In this document: piece by piece, positions 11,064 through 23,041 of the stretch
Layout of the letters: every line of letters starts with the position of its first letter
Numbering within the stretch: position 1 is the stretch's first letter
DNA from: Costus lasius
Taxonomy: Eukaryota > Streptophyta > Magnoliopsida > Zingiberales > Costaceae
NCBI GenBank assembly: GCA_027563935.2
Contig: CM050447.1
Location: 83,437,461-83,501,460, forward strand
Reading direction: 5' to 3'
DNA length: 64,000 nucleotides
Program-made: the position numbers and the translations under genes
Notes under the pieces: generated by a model
Seen by the model: the letters and a program-made list of their open reading frames with translations, nothing else
What the model was told of the DNA's origin: nothing
Databases searched by the model: none

Positions 11064-11791
11064 ATGCGCAGGAATCTTAGATCAGGACCTCTAGTTCCTT
11101 CAGACCCTGAGATAAACAAAACTCTTAGACTGCGTAGGAAACTCAGATTTGAAGAGTGACAAGAAGAAGAAGTAACCAAGGCAGAACGGAGATACTTAGG
11201 GACTATGCAGCCCCTAATCCACAAGAGATACCCTCTAGCATAGCTAGACCGGTTATAGAGGCTAACAATTTTGAAATCAAGCCTGCTTTCTTATCTATGA
11301 TTCAGCAAAATCAGTTTGGAGGATCTCCACTTGACGATCCTAATCAACACCTTGCTTTGTTTCTTGCATTATGTGATACAATTAAGATTATTAGTGTTTC
11401 TAATGATGCACTGAAATTGAGATTGTTTCCTTTTTCTCTCAGGGACCGAACACATTCATGGCTTCAAGCTTAACCTACCGGTACCTTCACCACATGGCAA
11501 TAACTATCTAATGCTTTCATGATGAAGTACTTTCCACCCAGCAAGACCATCCAATTAAGGAACCAGATTACAAGCTTTGCACAGTGGGATGGCGAGTCTT
11601 TCAGCGAGGCATGGGAGCGTTTTGATGATTTGCAACGGAAGTGTCCTCACCATGGCCTTGAAAATTGGTTTTTAATACATACTTTTTACAATGGTTTTAC
11701 TTTATAACACCAAACTGACTGTTGATGCGGCTGCAAGAGGAGCCTTCATGAGCAGAACCATTGAAGATGCTTTCAAGTTGCTGGAGGAGAT
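11064..11791 (+). pseudogene. gag: Athila-type gag, N-terminal half
   Basis: ATG 11064 opens MRRNLRSGPLVPSDPE. After a shift the frame at 11156-11473 carries the FEIKPAF, QNQFGG and LFPFSLRD blocks of plant gypsy Gag. It stops at TAA and continues in the same frame at 11519-11707 with KYFPPSKTIQLRNQI and CPHHGLENW. A further shift gives NTKLTVDAAARGAF and DAFKLLEE up to the LTR insertion at 11792. At least two shifts and two in-frame stops make it dead. The order equals that of the minus-strand copy at 5712-6429, and the two are clearly related but not the same family. Confidence 0.85.
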
Positions 11792-13467
11792 TGTTGGGGT
11801 ATGCCCTTAAGGCTAATGTTTGAGGCCTTGGGATTATTTCAGTATCATGTATAAACTTTATGTTTATAAAGGCAATGGTTGTTATTCAGGTTGTTACAGT
11901 ATCTGCTGCAATATGTATACTTCTGAATAATGTCTCAATGCTGTTCAGCTTAGCTGACATGCAGTTTTGTCCTTAGTCGAGATATCTTGGTGAACATGAG
12001 ACAGCCTTGATATGATTGAGACTAATATGTGTTCTAATCTTATAGGATGCTTCGAGCATGGAATGAGATGTAGACTCATGGGTACATTGGATGTACTGGA
12101 CAGACCCTACTTAGGATATTCAATTGCTTGTCACAATGTGAATAATCCTTATATGCAAACAAGTGGCATATTTCCTCTGACTTGAGATCACTTCTGTTTC
12201 TAAATGATGATTGGCATTGTTTTGAGGTAGTTCAATATCATTTGAAACATAATGGTTATAGACTATCTTGGATAATGAACATGAGTCATGTTAGGGCACT
12301 AGTGATAGATATAGGATTGCCGTCTCCTTGATTGGAGTGTGATGTTCTATAGGGGCCCCCTGGATGAGATGATTGAGAAAGTGTATGGCCATACCCAGAT
12401 GACTATGTTTCATCTGATCTAATCATTCTCATCATATTGGAATTACAGGCTTGTCACGCTTGTCCAATAAGAACATCCAGTGGCAAAGGAAACACATATG
12501 TCAAGTGACTTGGGTTCACACTTGTGCTGTGGTTTGGGTGTAGTCTTGGAAGACTCTTTCCTTTATATCGGGAGACAGTGATGTGTTGCTAGATACCCCT
12601 CACTGATCGTGATAACGTGAGTTATCGTTACCGACATTTAAAGGAAACCCTTAGGGTCGCACAATTTGATGATATGGCTTACTTATGTCAGATCGTGTGG
12701 ACTGAATTGTTTTAGTTCAGTTTAATGGGATTTAAACTCTGATTGTAAGTGAGATCTGGTCTGATCATGTTTGATTGATTAGGGCTTGAGATCGGTAAGC
12801 TTCGATCGAGAGATTGGATGCTAGATCGGTGAGATCAAGAGCATCAAGAGATGAATGGTCAGATCTTAAGCCTTTTGGTTTAATGTGATCTGGATCAAGG
12901 CTTGGCTTAATTTGGTCCTTGAACCAAATGAAATGAACCGGCTCATCAAGTGAGCGCATGGTTCAAGGGTAGAGGAAGTTGCGATCGTTCACTTGGTGTG
13001 AACACATGATCGCATGTGGTGGCTTGCTATTTTTAGAAGCCATGATCTCAAAATGAGACCACGCCTCACGTTCGAAGAGCTCTCCCTATTCTCGCCTCTC
13101 GCCCCCTTTTGCTCACGACGACTCACTCTCTCGTGTGTGAGGGTTGACGACAAGAGAAGGATTCGACCAAGAAAAAGAGATCATCTCTTCTCCCTTCATG
13201 CGATCAGGAGACCTTGGAGCCTTACTAGCACAAGGATCGACAAGGAGTAGGCGATCACCCATCTTGTGTGCGCACGCTTTGGAGGAGAGCCGCATCGTTC
13301 TCTGCTTCCAAGTCGCCATCCAAGAAATGGCAATGGTATGATCCTTGTGTCAAATCTTTAAGTTAATCTATGTTCATACATGCGATCCTAGAAATCCTAT
13401 GATTCCGCCCATGCAAGTTTTATTATATACGCATGTTTAGGGTTTCGCCCCCTTAGGGGAACCTTCA
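11792..13467 (+). mobile_element. Solo LTR C1 (family C) inside Athila gag
   Basis: 1676 bp from TGTTGGGGTATGCCC to ...GGGGAACCTTCA. The target duplication GAGAT is perfect (11787-11791 and 13468-13472). Removing it restores the gag frame (...KLLEE to MALNHNQW...). Family C shares the AGATACCCCTCACT block (about 12590) with family B. Further copies are C2 at 20066-21709 and C3 at 63660. No internal region is seen in the window for this family. Confidence 0.93.
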
Positions 13468-14872
13468 GAGATGGCTTTGAATCATAACCAGTGGACTATA
13501 GAGAGAGGAGTGTTGTATCGTCCTCCTCATGGTAAGAATGAAAGTGATAACTAGCGCACTTTGGTTGAAATGGTAGATTCTTTATGTAACAGATTTGACT
13601 CTTTTCAAATGCGAACTGCTATTGTTTCATCTTCTGTTGTGTGTGATATTTGTGGTAACAATGGTCATTATTCTGAAGAGTGTAAAGTCATTGCTAATCA
13701 AGGTACTGAACAAGTTAATGCTTTGGGGGGTTATAATCAAAGTAGAAACAATGATCCTTATTCTAGTACTTACAACCCTGGATGGAAGAATCACTCCAAT
13801 TTATCTTGGAAAAGTAATAACAATGTAGGGGGACAAGCCCAGAATAGAGGGTACCCACAAAAGCAAAATCAAAATCAAAACCAACTGCAAAATTCTAGTG
13901 TTGAGTCCATCCTTGAAAAACTTATGGCTAATCAAAATCAATTCATGACAAACCAAAATAAGGAAATGGAAGATCTTAAGGAATTGGTTAGCCAACTTGC
14001 TTCTCAAGTAGGATCATTTGCAGCCCACAATAAAATATTAGAGAACCAGATAGCACAACAAGCTAGCACTTCTTACAGACCTCCAGGGAAATTGCCTTCT
14101 AAACCTGAACCAAACCCTAGGGAGCACTGTAATGCTATCATTACTAGGAGTGGGAGGCAATTAGATGAACCTAAAGGGAGAGTTGAGGATAATGAAAAAA
14201 AGCCTGAGATTGAACATAACAATGAATTAGACTTGGAAAAATCTCCTGTGCATGAGCAGTCCCAAACTAGTTTGTTACCTCATAAGGGTGATGAACCTAA
14301 AGGTGATGAGCCATGTCAGGTTCATGTTTCTATACCTAATTCTCCTATACCCTATAGGCCACCTATACCCTTTCCCCAGAGATTAGTTCAAGCAAAATTA
14401 GACAAACAATTTGGAAATTTTCTTGATGTTTTAAAGAAGCTTTATATTAATATTCCATTCACTGAAGCTTTATCTCAAATGCCCTCATATGCTAAATTTT
14501 TGAAAGAAATTTTGTCTAATAAGAGAAAGATAGAGGACTATGGTACTATGGCTTTAACTGAAGAGTATACTGCTATTATCCAGAATAAACTGCCACCAAA
14601 ATTAAAAGATCCAGGTAGTTTCTCTATTCCTTGTTCTATTGGGAGTATGGCTTTTGACCGAACCTTATGTGATTTAGGTGCTAGTGTAAGCCTAATGTCA
14701 TTATCTATTTACAGGAAATTGGATATGAGAGAGCTTAAACCAACTTCAATATCTTTGCAGCTCGCTGATTCATCAATAAAGTATCCAGTTGGTATTTTAG
14801 AGAATGTCCCAATCCAAGTAGGTAAGTATTTTATACCAGCAGATTTTGTGGTTCTTGAAATGGAAGAAAGTT
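13468..14872 (+). pseudogene. gag-pol: Athila-type gag C-terminal half and protease
   Basis: The frame resumes after LTR C1 with MALNHNQWTIERG, hits TAG at 13552 and then stays open from 13561 to 14919. A complete zinc knuckle CDICGNNGHYSEEC (C-X2-C-X4-H-X4-C) lies near residue 30 of the open piece. A Gln/Asn-rich linker with ILEKLMANQNQF follows, then the NAIITRSG block marking the Gag-protease border. The protease core CDLGASVSLM has its Asp at 14671. The end of the protease is replaced after about 14863 by scrambled repeats, and RT and integrase are absent. Gag would bind and package the RNA; the protease would cut the polyprotein. Confidence 0.9.
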
Positions 14873-14971
14873 CCAAAATCTGGAATTTTATACCAGCAGT
14901 ATTTTATACCAGTAGGTAAGTATTTTGCTGATATTTTATACCAGCAGATTTTGTGGTATTTTAGAGAATGT
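14873..14971. other. Scrambled junction scar
   Basis: About 100 bp made of re-used pieces of the protease region just upstream. TTTTATACCAGCAG occurs three times, and ATTTTAGAGAATGTCCCA (first at about 14796) recurs at about 14957. The order of pieces is altered relative to the source. The last copy ends in CCA, which is also shared with the copia sequence beginning at 14972. Confidence 0.75.
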
Positions 14972-16685
14972 CCCATTTGCTATTGTTCGTAGCTATTGTT
15001 CTACAACAACCAAGAAAAGCATATTATTATTACTTGAAGTCATTTAAACTAGACTTGTTTTAAATGACTATGGCTCCCACTATATTAAATCGAATTGACA
15101 ACCCACAAAGTCAATAGGGAAATCTGGAATTTCCTAGTAAGATGAGATCCTTATTCCACATGAGACTTCACGTCCCACGAGGGTGGGATGAGATGCATAA
15201 AGTAACCCATGCTTCTTAAGGTGGGCATGCCGGCTGATTGCTCTAAGTAACTCCCCTTATTGAGATGGTCTGGGTATTTCATGTCCAGCGAGGGCTGGAA
15301 ACAGCATGAAACCCTAACCTCTCAACGATGCCTCTAGAGTTTCATCATGTGCCTAACATATATGAAAATCTAGTCAAGTCCATTCCTAACCGTTATGCCC
15401 AGGGCCAATGAGTTTCCTTGCGAAGGCACACCCAGGTTAAAACTGGACTGGGTAAACCATTGTCACCACACACCTTCTAAAGATAAGTGGGTGTGTCCCA
15501 TGAGGGTGAGAAACAGTTCACAACACCACTAATCGATAGTTTGATGAGGGCTACGCGTTAGAAGGCTACTAGACTTGATATTTTGAGTGAGGCTTTTTGA
15601 GGTTTCATCATCTGAGTTTTATTTTATGTCTAACATTACAGGCATGCAATCCTATAGTGATAACATAATGATAAAACATCACAGGCATGCTTTCCTTTAG
15701 CAGATAGTGAAAGCAGTAAAATGATGATGTAATCAAAGCCCACTTAAGACATTAAACCAACCCATGCCAAAAGGAGGTTCAACTCTTGACCTAGGACACA
15801 AGCCCCTAAAACTAGAGCTAGCCTAGTTGACCTCTAGCTTGATCTTCAAGGTTGGCTCCAAGGTCCTCCTTTCCATGGTTTAGCTCTCAAACCTAAGAGG
15901 TACTTTTAGGGAAACCCTAGAAGCACACCCCATGGTTCGGCCAATGCCATGGGTCCTCCTTCAAGGAAGATGCACCATCTTGCACGCCACAAGAGGGATA
16001 ACACACAAGCACAAGGCTCGGCCAAACCCTTACTTACGCCCCCCATGCAAGGATTCACCACCTTTGTGGAAGCTTGTTGCGCCATCATGAAAGATGTGCA
16101 ACCAAGCAAGCATGCACCATGGATCATGTAGGATGTGCCCCCCAATCTTCATCTTGAATTTTACAAAATAAAAGAAAAAGAATGGCGGCATGCAGGCCTC
16201 ACATGAATACATCGTAGGCATGCATTGGGGCTTGACTAGTGATCACAACATCATGCACAATCAAGTACTTACTCATGCAATTCTACATGCTCATGAAAAA
16301 CATAAAATCTAAAATTTTACTTGTCCTTAAAACAAGCTTCTTTTCCTCATCTTTTGATCACAAATCTTTTGGTAATTTGCGATTAAGTTTCATGACGATT
16401 TCATAGACCCTATCAGTTAGCAATTTTGTCAGATCAAGAGACCCAGCCAGTTTGATGACACAATGCCCATCCTACTTGATAAAACTACGTGCGCCTTTGG
16501 TCTTAAATCAATCACAAAAATAATCCAAAAATCCAAAAGAAATTGAAAAGAGGATAGGAACAAGAAACCACAATTTTTCCTACTTAGAAAAATCATACGC
16601 CATGTAAATATGCAATTTTTGAAAATTGAAACATGGCATGTGTGCATGAAAAGCATGAAAGAACATCGTTCGAGTCTCACAAGTC
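14972..16685 (-). other. Family A copia leader (5' untranslated region) with gag start remnant
   Basis: Minus-strand leader of an Angela-type element. At 14972-14995 it includes the first codons of gag with the start changed from ATG to ATA. The remainder matches the A3 leader (37640-39242) and has no sustained coding. It holds three CCTC-loop hairpins: 15496-15511 (degenerate), 15284-15299 and 15174-15189. It stops at the scar before the rest of gag, so gag-pol of this copy is lost. Confidence 0.8.
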
Positions 16686-16697
16686 GCTCTGATACCA
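16686..16697 (-). promoter_or_regulatory. Copia primer-binding site (initiator Met tRNA)
   Basis: Minus strand TGGTATCAGAGC, one base from the LTR end at 16699. It matches the complement of the plant initiator tRNA-Met 3' end. Confidence 0.88.
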
Positions 16698-16698
16698 C

Positions 16699-19228
16699 TG
16701 TTGGAAAACCCCGAGGATATTTTATAATTTTTGGCATTACAGATTACAAAACGCAACGGAATAATATCACCGAAATAGGCTAGTCCCAAAAACCTAGTGA
16801 AGATCATCATGCGAGGGGGTTGATACGATGTGATAGAAAGTACCTAGAGCAAGAGGAGGAGGATGTTGAGGTAGGCGCCCAAGTGTTCGCCCTCTGCAGT
16901 CTCACACCACGGATGCCTCGAGCCCTTTTCTTCCATGCCCGATGCTAGCCTCGGGAAGAAGATCCAAGCCTTAGGTCACCTTCTTCTATCCTTGTGCCAC
17001 CTTCAAGAAAAGTTGCACCAATGGATGAGAAGGAAGAGGGAGATGAAGAAGGATGCCACCAAGTCCAAGCACTCCTTGCGCCAAGAAAGGATGGAGAAGA
17101 GGAGGATGACTTGCAGCCATTAGATGGAAGGATTGCACCAACTCTCTATTGCTCTCGCCCTTAGTTGCTTTCTCACGCCAAGAGAATTATGTGCAAGGGC
17201 TCTCGCATGCATCTAGATATATAGATGCAAGAGGTGGCATAGCAAGAGGATTGGAGGCGCAAATTATCAAGAGGAATTTGGCTAGGGTTAGGGCTTGGGG
17301 GTGCAATTAGGGATTGAGGTAAGGAAAGTCTCCAAGGAATTTCCATAAACCTCTCATAATCACCAAGCACTTTCTATACATGTCCAACATGCCTCATGCG
17401 CCCCATCCCTTGCCATAGAGGCAAGGTTACCATCCAAGGTAGAAGGGGGAGGCACCTAAAGCTTCCTAATGAAGCAAAGGCGCCAACTTCTCCCCATTAT
17501 ACCCATAGGCGCCAATGGGAGAAGTTTTCTCCCCATTATTCCCTTTTAGCCTATTATCTCTTCATGACAAGTTGTTATTGGGCCTCATTGGGTAACGAGC
17601 TAGCCCAAACTTCATTACATGGGTTGATTAAGCGTTGGATCCAATTCAATGCAACCCTAAGTCTAATGTGACCAACCATGGTTAAATTTGGGTCAACTTG
17701 CCAAAAATAAAGTTTGTCTCCAATAACACTCTTTCATCTCATCAGGCCCATTGGCGCTGATGAAATCTCCCAAATACATCCGAGTCATCCAATAACTCGA
17801 TCATAAGGCTTCCCGATCAATACGAGAACTCGAATATCAGGGTGTGCGACCCTGTAGGTTCCTCTAACATTGGCAGTGCTGACCTAAGGTCTCCACAAGC
17901 AGTGAGTGGCACCTAGCAGTGCATCGCTGCTACCCAAGTCATCAGAATAGATATCGACATCGACATCCCCATCATTGCAACTAAGTATAAATACATTACA
18001 GTCTCTTTGCCAAACTGATATCCGATTGGACAAGTGTGTCACCACTTGTTTTTACCCAATCACATGGTTATGACTAATTCAGGTTCTCACTTGGGTATGG
18101 CCATACACTTTTAGTCATAGAATCATAGAGGAGCTCCATGGATATCAAGCTTCCCTTAGGAAGGGGCAAATCCTCTATCTGTATATTGACCTTCTCATAT
18201 GGGTCGTGACATACTCAATGACAACCGTTATAATCTCCCAACTATGACGTGGTGTTAGGTTCCATCAAAGCATGTCCCTAATCATATAGAAGAGTCAATG
18301 ACCTCAAGTCAAGGGATCAATGCATCTCCTGTCACTTGTGAGGATAACTCATGTCACCAAGTCATTGTCTCATAGCGGGTCGGTCTTGTATATCCACCAC
18401 TGATATACCCATATGTCTGTGTTAGCACCTCGTACCTAACCAACCCATATACTAGTCCCTCATGTACCATAGCTGTCTGATGACTCTAAATTTCATAGTG
18501 TTTTTCATACTGATTAACTAACCTTTGAGTCATAATCTTGCTCTTTTGCTTTATTTTTATGCCTTATTTGCGAAATACTTTGGAATCTACACCTTCTTCA
18601 GTTTTTGATCAATTTCAGGTAAAAAGGCATCGTTATCACATGTTTGCAAGCAATTTTGATGTACGAGCTAGTTCTAATCATCAAGAGGAGTTTGCACATC
18701 AAAGTTCAACCCAAACCAAGCTTTCCAGAGAAATTACGGTAGTGCCGTAATTATTTTTACGGCCGTAATCCGAAATCAGGGCACTACCATAATGGATTTC
18801 ATGGCAGTAGTTCATAGCGGATTTTTTTGGAAATTACGGCACTACCAAAATAAATTTTATGGTGCCGTAATTTCCGTTAGCATCGGGCAGAGACTTCAGA
18901 GGATTACGACAATGCCATACCAGTCCATATATCAATCTCTCATGTCGTTACTGATATACTCATATGTCTGCGTTAGCACCTCGTGCCTAACCAGCCCATA
19001 TACCAGTCTCTTATGTACCATAGCTGTCCCATATCCACTAAGGCACATTGACTAGGGACAATAGTTTGAGCAAAAATCCAATCTATTTCCAGGGACATTA
19101 TCATGTAAGTACACAATCGCAGATGTAGACAAATAATGATAATGACAATGCCAGAATGATATATAAATATCAGAGTCAAGTAGCACAAAGATGAACCAAT
19201 ACTAGGTCTCAGGGTATATACGCCAATA
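16699..19228 (-). repeat. 5' LTR of the minus-strand family A fragment, rearranged
   Basis: The LTR reads from a mutated TATTGGCGTATATACC at 19228 to ...CCCCGGGGTTTTCCAACA-like at 16699. It is broken at 18478-18915 by a piece of an Athila-like LTR. About 85 bp of LTR sequence (gatatacccatatgt... to ...accatagctgtc) occur on both sides of that piece, so this is not a simple insertion with a 5-bp duplication. The AGCAG block (17881-17938) and the CGAGTTAT hairpin (17781-17799, one G-T pair) are retained. Confidence 0.8.
18478..18915 (+). repeat. Fragment of an Athila-type LTR with TTACGGC repeats
   Basis: It begins TGATGACTCTAAATTTC, followed by CAGGTAAAAAGGCA and CATCAAGAGGAG in the same order as the first 300 bp of LTR E (48154 on). 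It then has AAATTACGGTAGTGCCGTAA and related TTACGGC units. It is diverged from E, so it is a relative, not a copy. It stops without the rest of the LTR. Confidence 0.7.
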
Positions 19229-19349
19229 AGGATAGATAAGTGGCTCTGAAGGTCCTGGGGTCGAAACCAACCTCTCCTCAAAATCTACTGCAAAAATGTC
19301 TGATTAGTATACTCATGCGGACGGTGTTGCGTGATGACACCAAAATTCA
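19229..19349. other. Unassigned 121 bp
   Basis: I recognise nothing here. It lies between a family A LTR start and a truncated family B LTR, and the loss of both the B1 LTR start and its target copy makes this a deletion joint. Confidence 0.5.
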
Positions 19350-20065
19350 TGGTGTATGGGTTGGTTAAGTGCGGGGTACAGTAACGCAGGCATACAGGTG
19401 CATTGGATGCACTGGAGTGATCCACCGTGAGGATTGACTTGTCTAGTCAACAAGTCAATCTCACATGCAAGAGGTTTGCATTGATCCTTAGACTTGAGGT
19501 ATTCATGTCTAGATTTGATGATGGGTATGCTTTGATACAGTCTTACGTCTCTCCGTAATTGGGAGACCAAAACGACTGACATTGGGCATGTCATAAGTCA
19601 TGTAGAGACATGGATGACCAATAGTAGGATTTGCCCCTTCCTTATTGGAAGCAAGATATCCACTCGGGGGCGCCCCACCTTATTGGTGCATGACAGGAAT
19701 GTGTGGCCACACTTGTTGAGTCATGACCAATGCATTGGATTGATAAACTTGAGACAAATCCAATGGCAGGATATCAGTTTAGGCAAAGGGATCTATAATG
19801 CAATGGGAATCCTCGTTGCTTGTTAGGAGTTGTTGCCATAATGACTTAAGTCCTATGACATGGGTAGTAGTGATGTGTTGCTAGATACCCCTCACTACTT
19901 ATGATGTTTACATCATTGCCATCGTCATATGGATCCTACGGGGTCACACGCAATAGACTCTTGACGTTGCTTTAATCAGAAGCCTTATGATCAAGTTATT
20001 GGATAACTTGGATCAATTTGGAAGATTTCATCAGCGCCAATGGGCCTGATGAGTTAGAAGAAAGT

Positions 20066-21709
20066 TGTTGGGGTATGCCCTTAAGGCTAATGTTTGAGGC
20101 CTTGGGTTATTTTCAGTATCATGTATAAACTATGTATATGTTTTCTAAAGGCAATTGTTGTTATTCAGATTGTTGCATTGTCTGCTGCTATATGTATACT
20201 TCTGAGTAATGTCTCAATGATGTTCAGCTTTGCTGACATTCAGAGTTGTCCTTAGTCGAGATATCTTGGTGAACATGAGACAGCCTTGATATGATGGAGA
20301 CTAATATGTGTTCTAATCTTATAGGATGCTTCGAGTATGGAATAAGATTTAGACACATAGGTGCATTGGATGTACTGGACTGACCCTACTTAGGATATTC
20401 AATTGTTTGTCACAATGTGAATAAATCCTTATAAGCAAGCAAGTGGCATATTCCCTCTGACTTGAGATCACTTGTGTTTCTAAGTGATGATTGGCATTGT
20501 CTTGAGGTACTTCAATATCATTTGAAAGATAATGGTTAAGGATTATCTTGGATAGTGGGCATAAGTCATGTTAGGACACTAGTGATAGATATAGGATTGC
20601 CTCTCCTAGTTGGAGTGTGATGTTCTAAAGGGGCCCCCTGGATGAGATGGTTGAGAAAGTGTATGGCCATACCCAGATGACTATGTTCATCTGATCTAAC
20701 CATTCTCATTGTGTTAGAATTACAGGCTTGACAGGCTTGTCCAACGAGAACATCCAGTGGCAAAGGGAACAAGTATGCTGGGTGAATTGGATTCACACTT
20801 GTGATATGGTTTGGGAGTAGTCTTGGAAGACTCTTTCCTTCATATCGGGAGACAGTGATGTGTTGCTAGATACCCCTCTCTGATCGTGATAACATAAGTT
20901 ATCGTTACCGACAATGAAGGAAACCCTTAGGGTCGCACAATTTGATGATATGGCTTACTTTTGTCAGATCGTGTGGACTGGAATTATTCTAGTTCAGTTT
21001 AAAGCAATTTAAACTCTGATTGGAAGTGAGATCTGGTCTGATCATGTTTGATTGATTAGGACATATGATCGGTAAGCTTCGATCAGGAGAATTGATGCTT
21101 GATCGAAGAGATCAAGAGCGTCAAGAGATGTGTGGTTGGATCTTGAGCCACTTGGTTCAATAAGATCAAAACCAGGGCTGGTTCGATTTGGTTCTTGAAC
21201 CAAATGAAATTGAACCGGTTCACTTATGTGAACGCATGGTTCAAAGGGGAGAGGAGTTTTCGATGGCTTCATGGGGACTTAAAGAAGGAGTTATGTACTT
21301 ACTATATTTGGAAGTCGATTTTTCTTTTGGAACGCCCCACGTTTTCGAACGGTGAACGCCTCTCGCCCCTTTCTTCTCTCGTGTGTGTGTGTGGTTTGTT
21401 TTTACGATCAGCACCAGGGAGTTCGGCCAGCAAGTAGAAAAACATCTCATCACACGATCAAAGACTCCTTAGTGTCTTTGCTAGCACAAGGAGCACAAGG
21501 AAGAAGCAAACTTCATCTTGTGTGTGATTCCTTTGGAGAAGAAGCATTCGCCTCTTTCTTCCTCCAAGCCGCCACTCAAAGCATGGCAATGGTAATGTTC
21601 TAACCTATCTTTTCAAGGTTGATCATTTGTTTAAGTCAAGCGATTTTGAAACCTAGCATTTCCGCCGCTGCACATTCTAGATGCGCATGTGACCTAGGTT
21701 TACCTTTCA
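20066..21709 (+). mobile_element. Solo LTR C2 (family C) inside LTR B1
   Basis: 1644 bp from TGTTGGGGTATGCCC to ...TTTACCTTTCA with a perfect AAAGT duplication (20061-20065, 21710-21714). The unoccupied site is visible in the B1 3' LTR at about 28750-28775, where the flanking sequence runs through with one AAAGT. Confidence 0.95.
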
Positions 21710-22766
21710 AAAGTTATTGGAGCCAAACTACATTTTTGGCAGGTTGACCCAAAATTGACCTTAATTGGTCACATTTGGATTAGAGTTGCATTGGATTAGA
21801 TCCAATGGCTAATCAACCCATGCCATGAAGTTTGGGCTAGCTCATTATCCAATGAGGCCCAATAATTAGTTGTCATGAAGAGGGAATTGGCTTAAAAGGG
21901 TATAATGGGGAGAAATCTCACCCCATTGGCGCCTAGGGGCATAATGGGGTGAGGGAGGCGCCTTTGCCTCATTATGGAAGTAAAGGGCGCCTAGCCCCTC
22001 TTCCTTGGATGGAATACTTGCCTCTAAGGCAAGTCTTGGGGCTGATATGGCTTGAGAACTTTTATGGGAAGTTCCTAGGCGCATATGGATATAGGGAAGA
22101 GGTATATGGTAATGTCTTAGAGACTTACCTTACCTCAAACCCTAGTTTCTCCCAAGACACCACCCTAGCCGAATTCCTCTTGCATGTTGCGCCTAGCCAC
22201 TTCTCCTTTGATGGTAAGAATGCATTTGAGGCATGTCTTGGGCTGATATAGTGCTTGGACATTTATAGATAGGTTGAATGAGGTTTATGGTAAAGTCTTG
22301 GAGACTTTCCTTGCCTCAAGACACCTCATCCTAGCCATACACTTGGCATGATCCTAGCCCTTGCCCAAACCGCCTCTAGTCCTATTTATAGGACCCCTTG
22401 TCGCCCCCTCTTGGGTTCCCTTCCTTGAAGACGTGAGGTCTCATACACAAGGAGGCGTGGAGGCTTAAGGTGGCGACAACTTGAGAGCTTGGAGCTCTCC
22501 TTCTTCATCAAGGAGCGCAATCTTCTTCCATAGCCACAAGTTCTTCTTCTTCTCCCTCTCTTCTTGGCGCAAGGACTCTTAGTGTTTGGTGGCATCTCCT
22601 TGCCACAAGCCCTCTCCGTTCCTTGGCCAAAGGCGCACCTTGCTTGAAGGTGGCGCATACAAAGAAGAAAAAGGAAGCACTTGGCGCATCATCTTCCTCC
22701 TCATCTCTTCTTGGCGCTTTCATCTTGGAGGTGGCGCAAGAGAAGGGAAGGAACCCTAAGGCTTGA

Positions 22767-22803
22767 TTCTCTTCCCGAGGCTAGCACCAAGCGTGGAAGG
22801 GAG
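22767..22803 (+). other. Conserved R/U5 hairpin of LTR B1
   Basis: TTCTCTTCC (22767-22775) can pair with GGAAGGGAG (22795-22803) over nine pairs, two of them G-U in RNA, around the loop with GAGGCTAGCAC. Two positions differ from family A by whole base pairs (U-A to C-G and C-G to U-A). The same hairpin is at about 62980-63015 in B2. Confidence 0.6.
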
Positions 22804-23029
22804 CAACAATCAAGGAGTCGACGCGTGGATACTTGTAAAGGGCGAGCACTTGATCGTCTTCGAACATGGCTTCAAGATCCGAGCAAGCAATAGGGGTATT
22901 ATCCTTGTCACATCCTTGTGTTCTCCCTCGCATGGATCCTTGGGAAAAAGGAATATGTTTCAGGTGTAATGCTTCCGCTGCGTCCTGGGACTGCAAAAAT
23001 TTTAAATTACACCCGGTATTCCCTAACAG

Positions 23030-23041
23030 TGGTATCAGAGG
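23030..23041 (+). promoter_or_regulatory. Primer-binding site of B1
   Basis: TGGTATCAGAGG, one base after the LTR end. It is the initiator-Met site with its last base changed. Confidence 0.88.

Larger units (their letters stand above)
19350..23028 (+). repeat. 5' LTR of copia element B1 (family B), truncated and interrupted
   Basis: It matches the B1 3' LTR from about base 245 on (compare 28049-30075), so about 244 bp at the start are missing. It is split by solo LTR C2 (20066-21709). It ends ...CCCGGTATTCCCTAACA at 23028, followed by the primer site. It holds the hairpin CAAGTTAT-TGG-ATAACTTG (19992-20010) and the R/U5 hairpin (22767-22803). Confidence 0.9.

Noticed and set aside
18538..18750. 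Open frame of 70 residues in the Athila LTR fragment
   Set aside because: The equivalent place in LTR E has no such frame, so there is no conservation.
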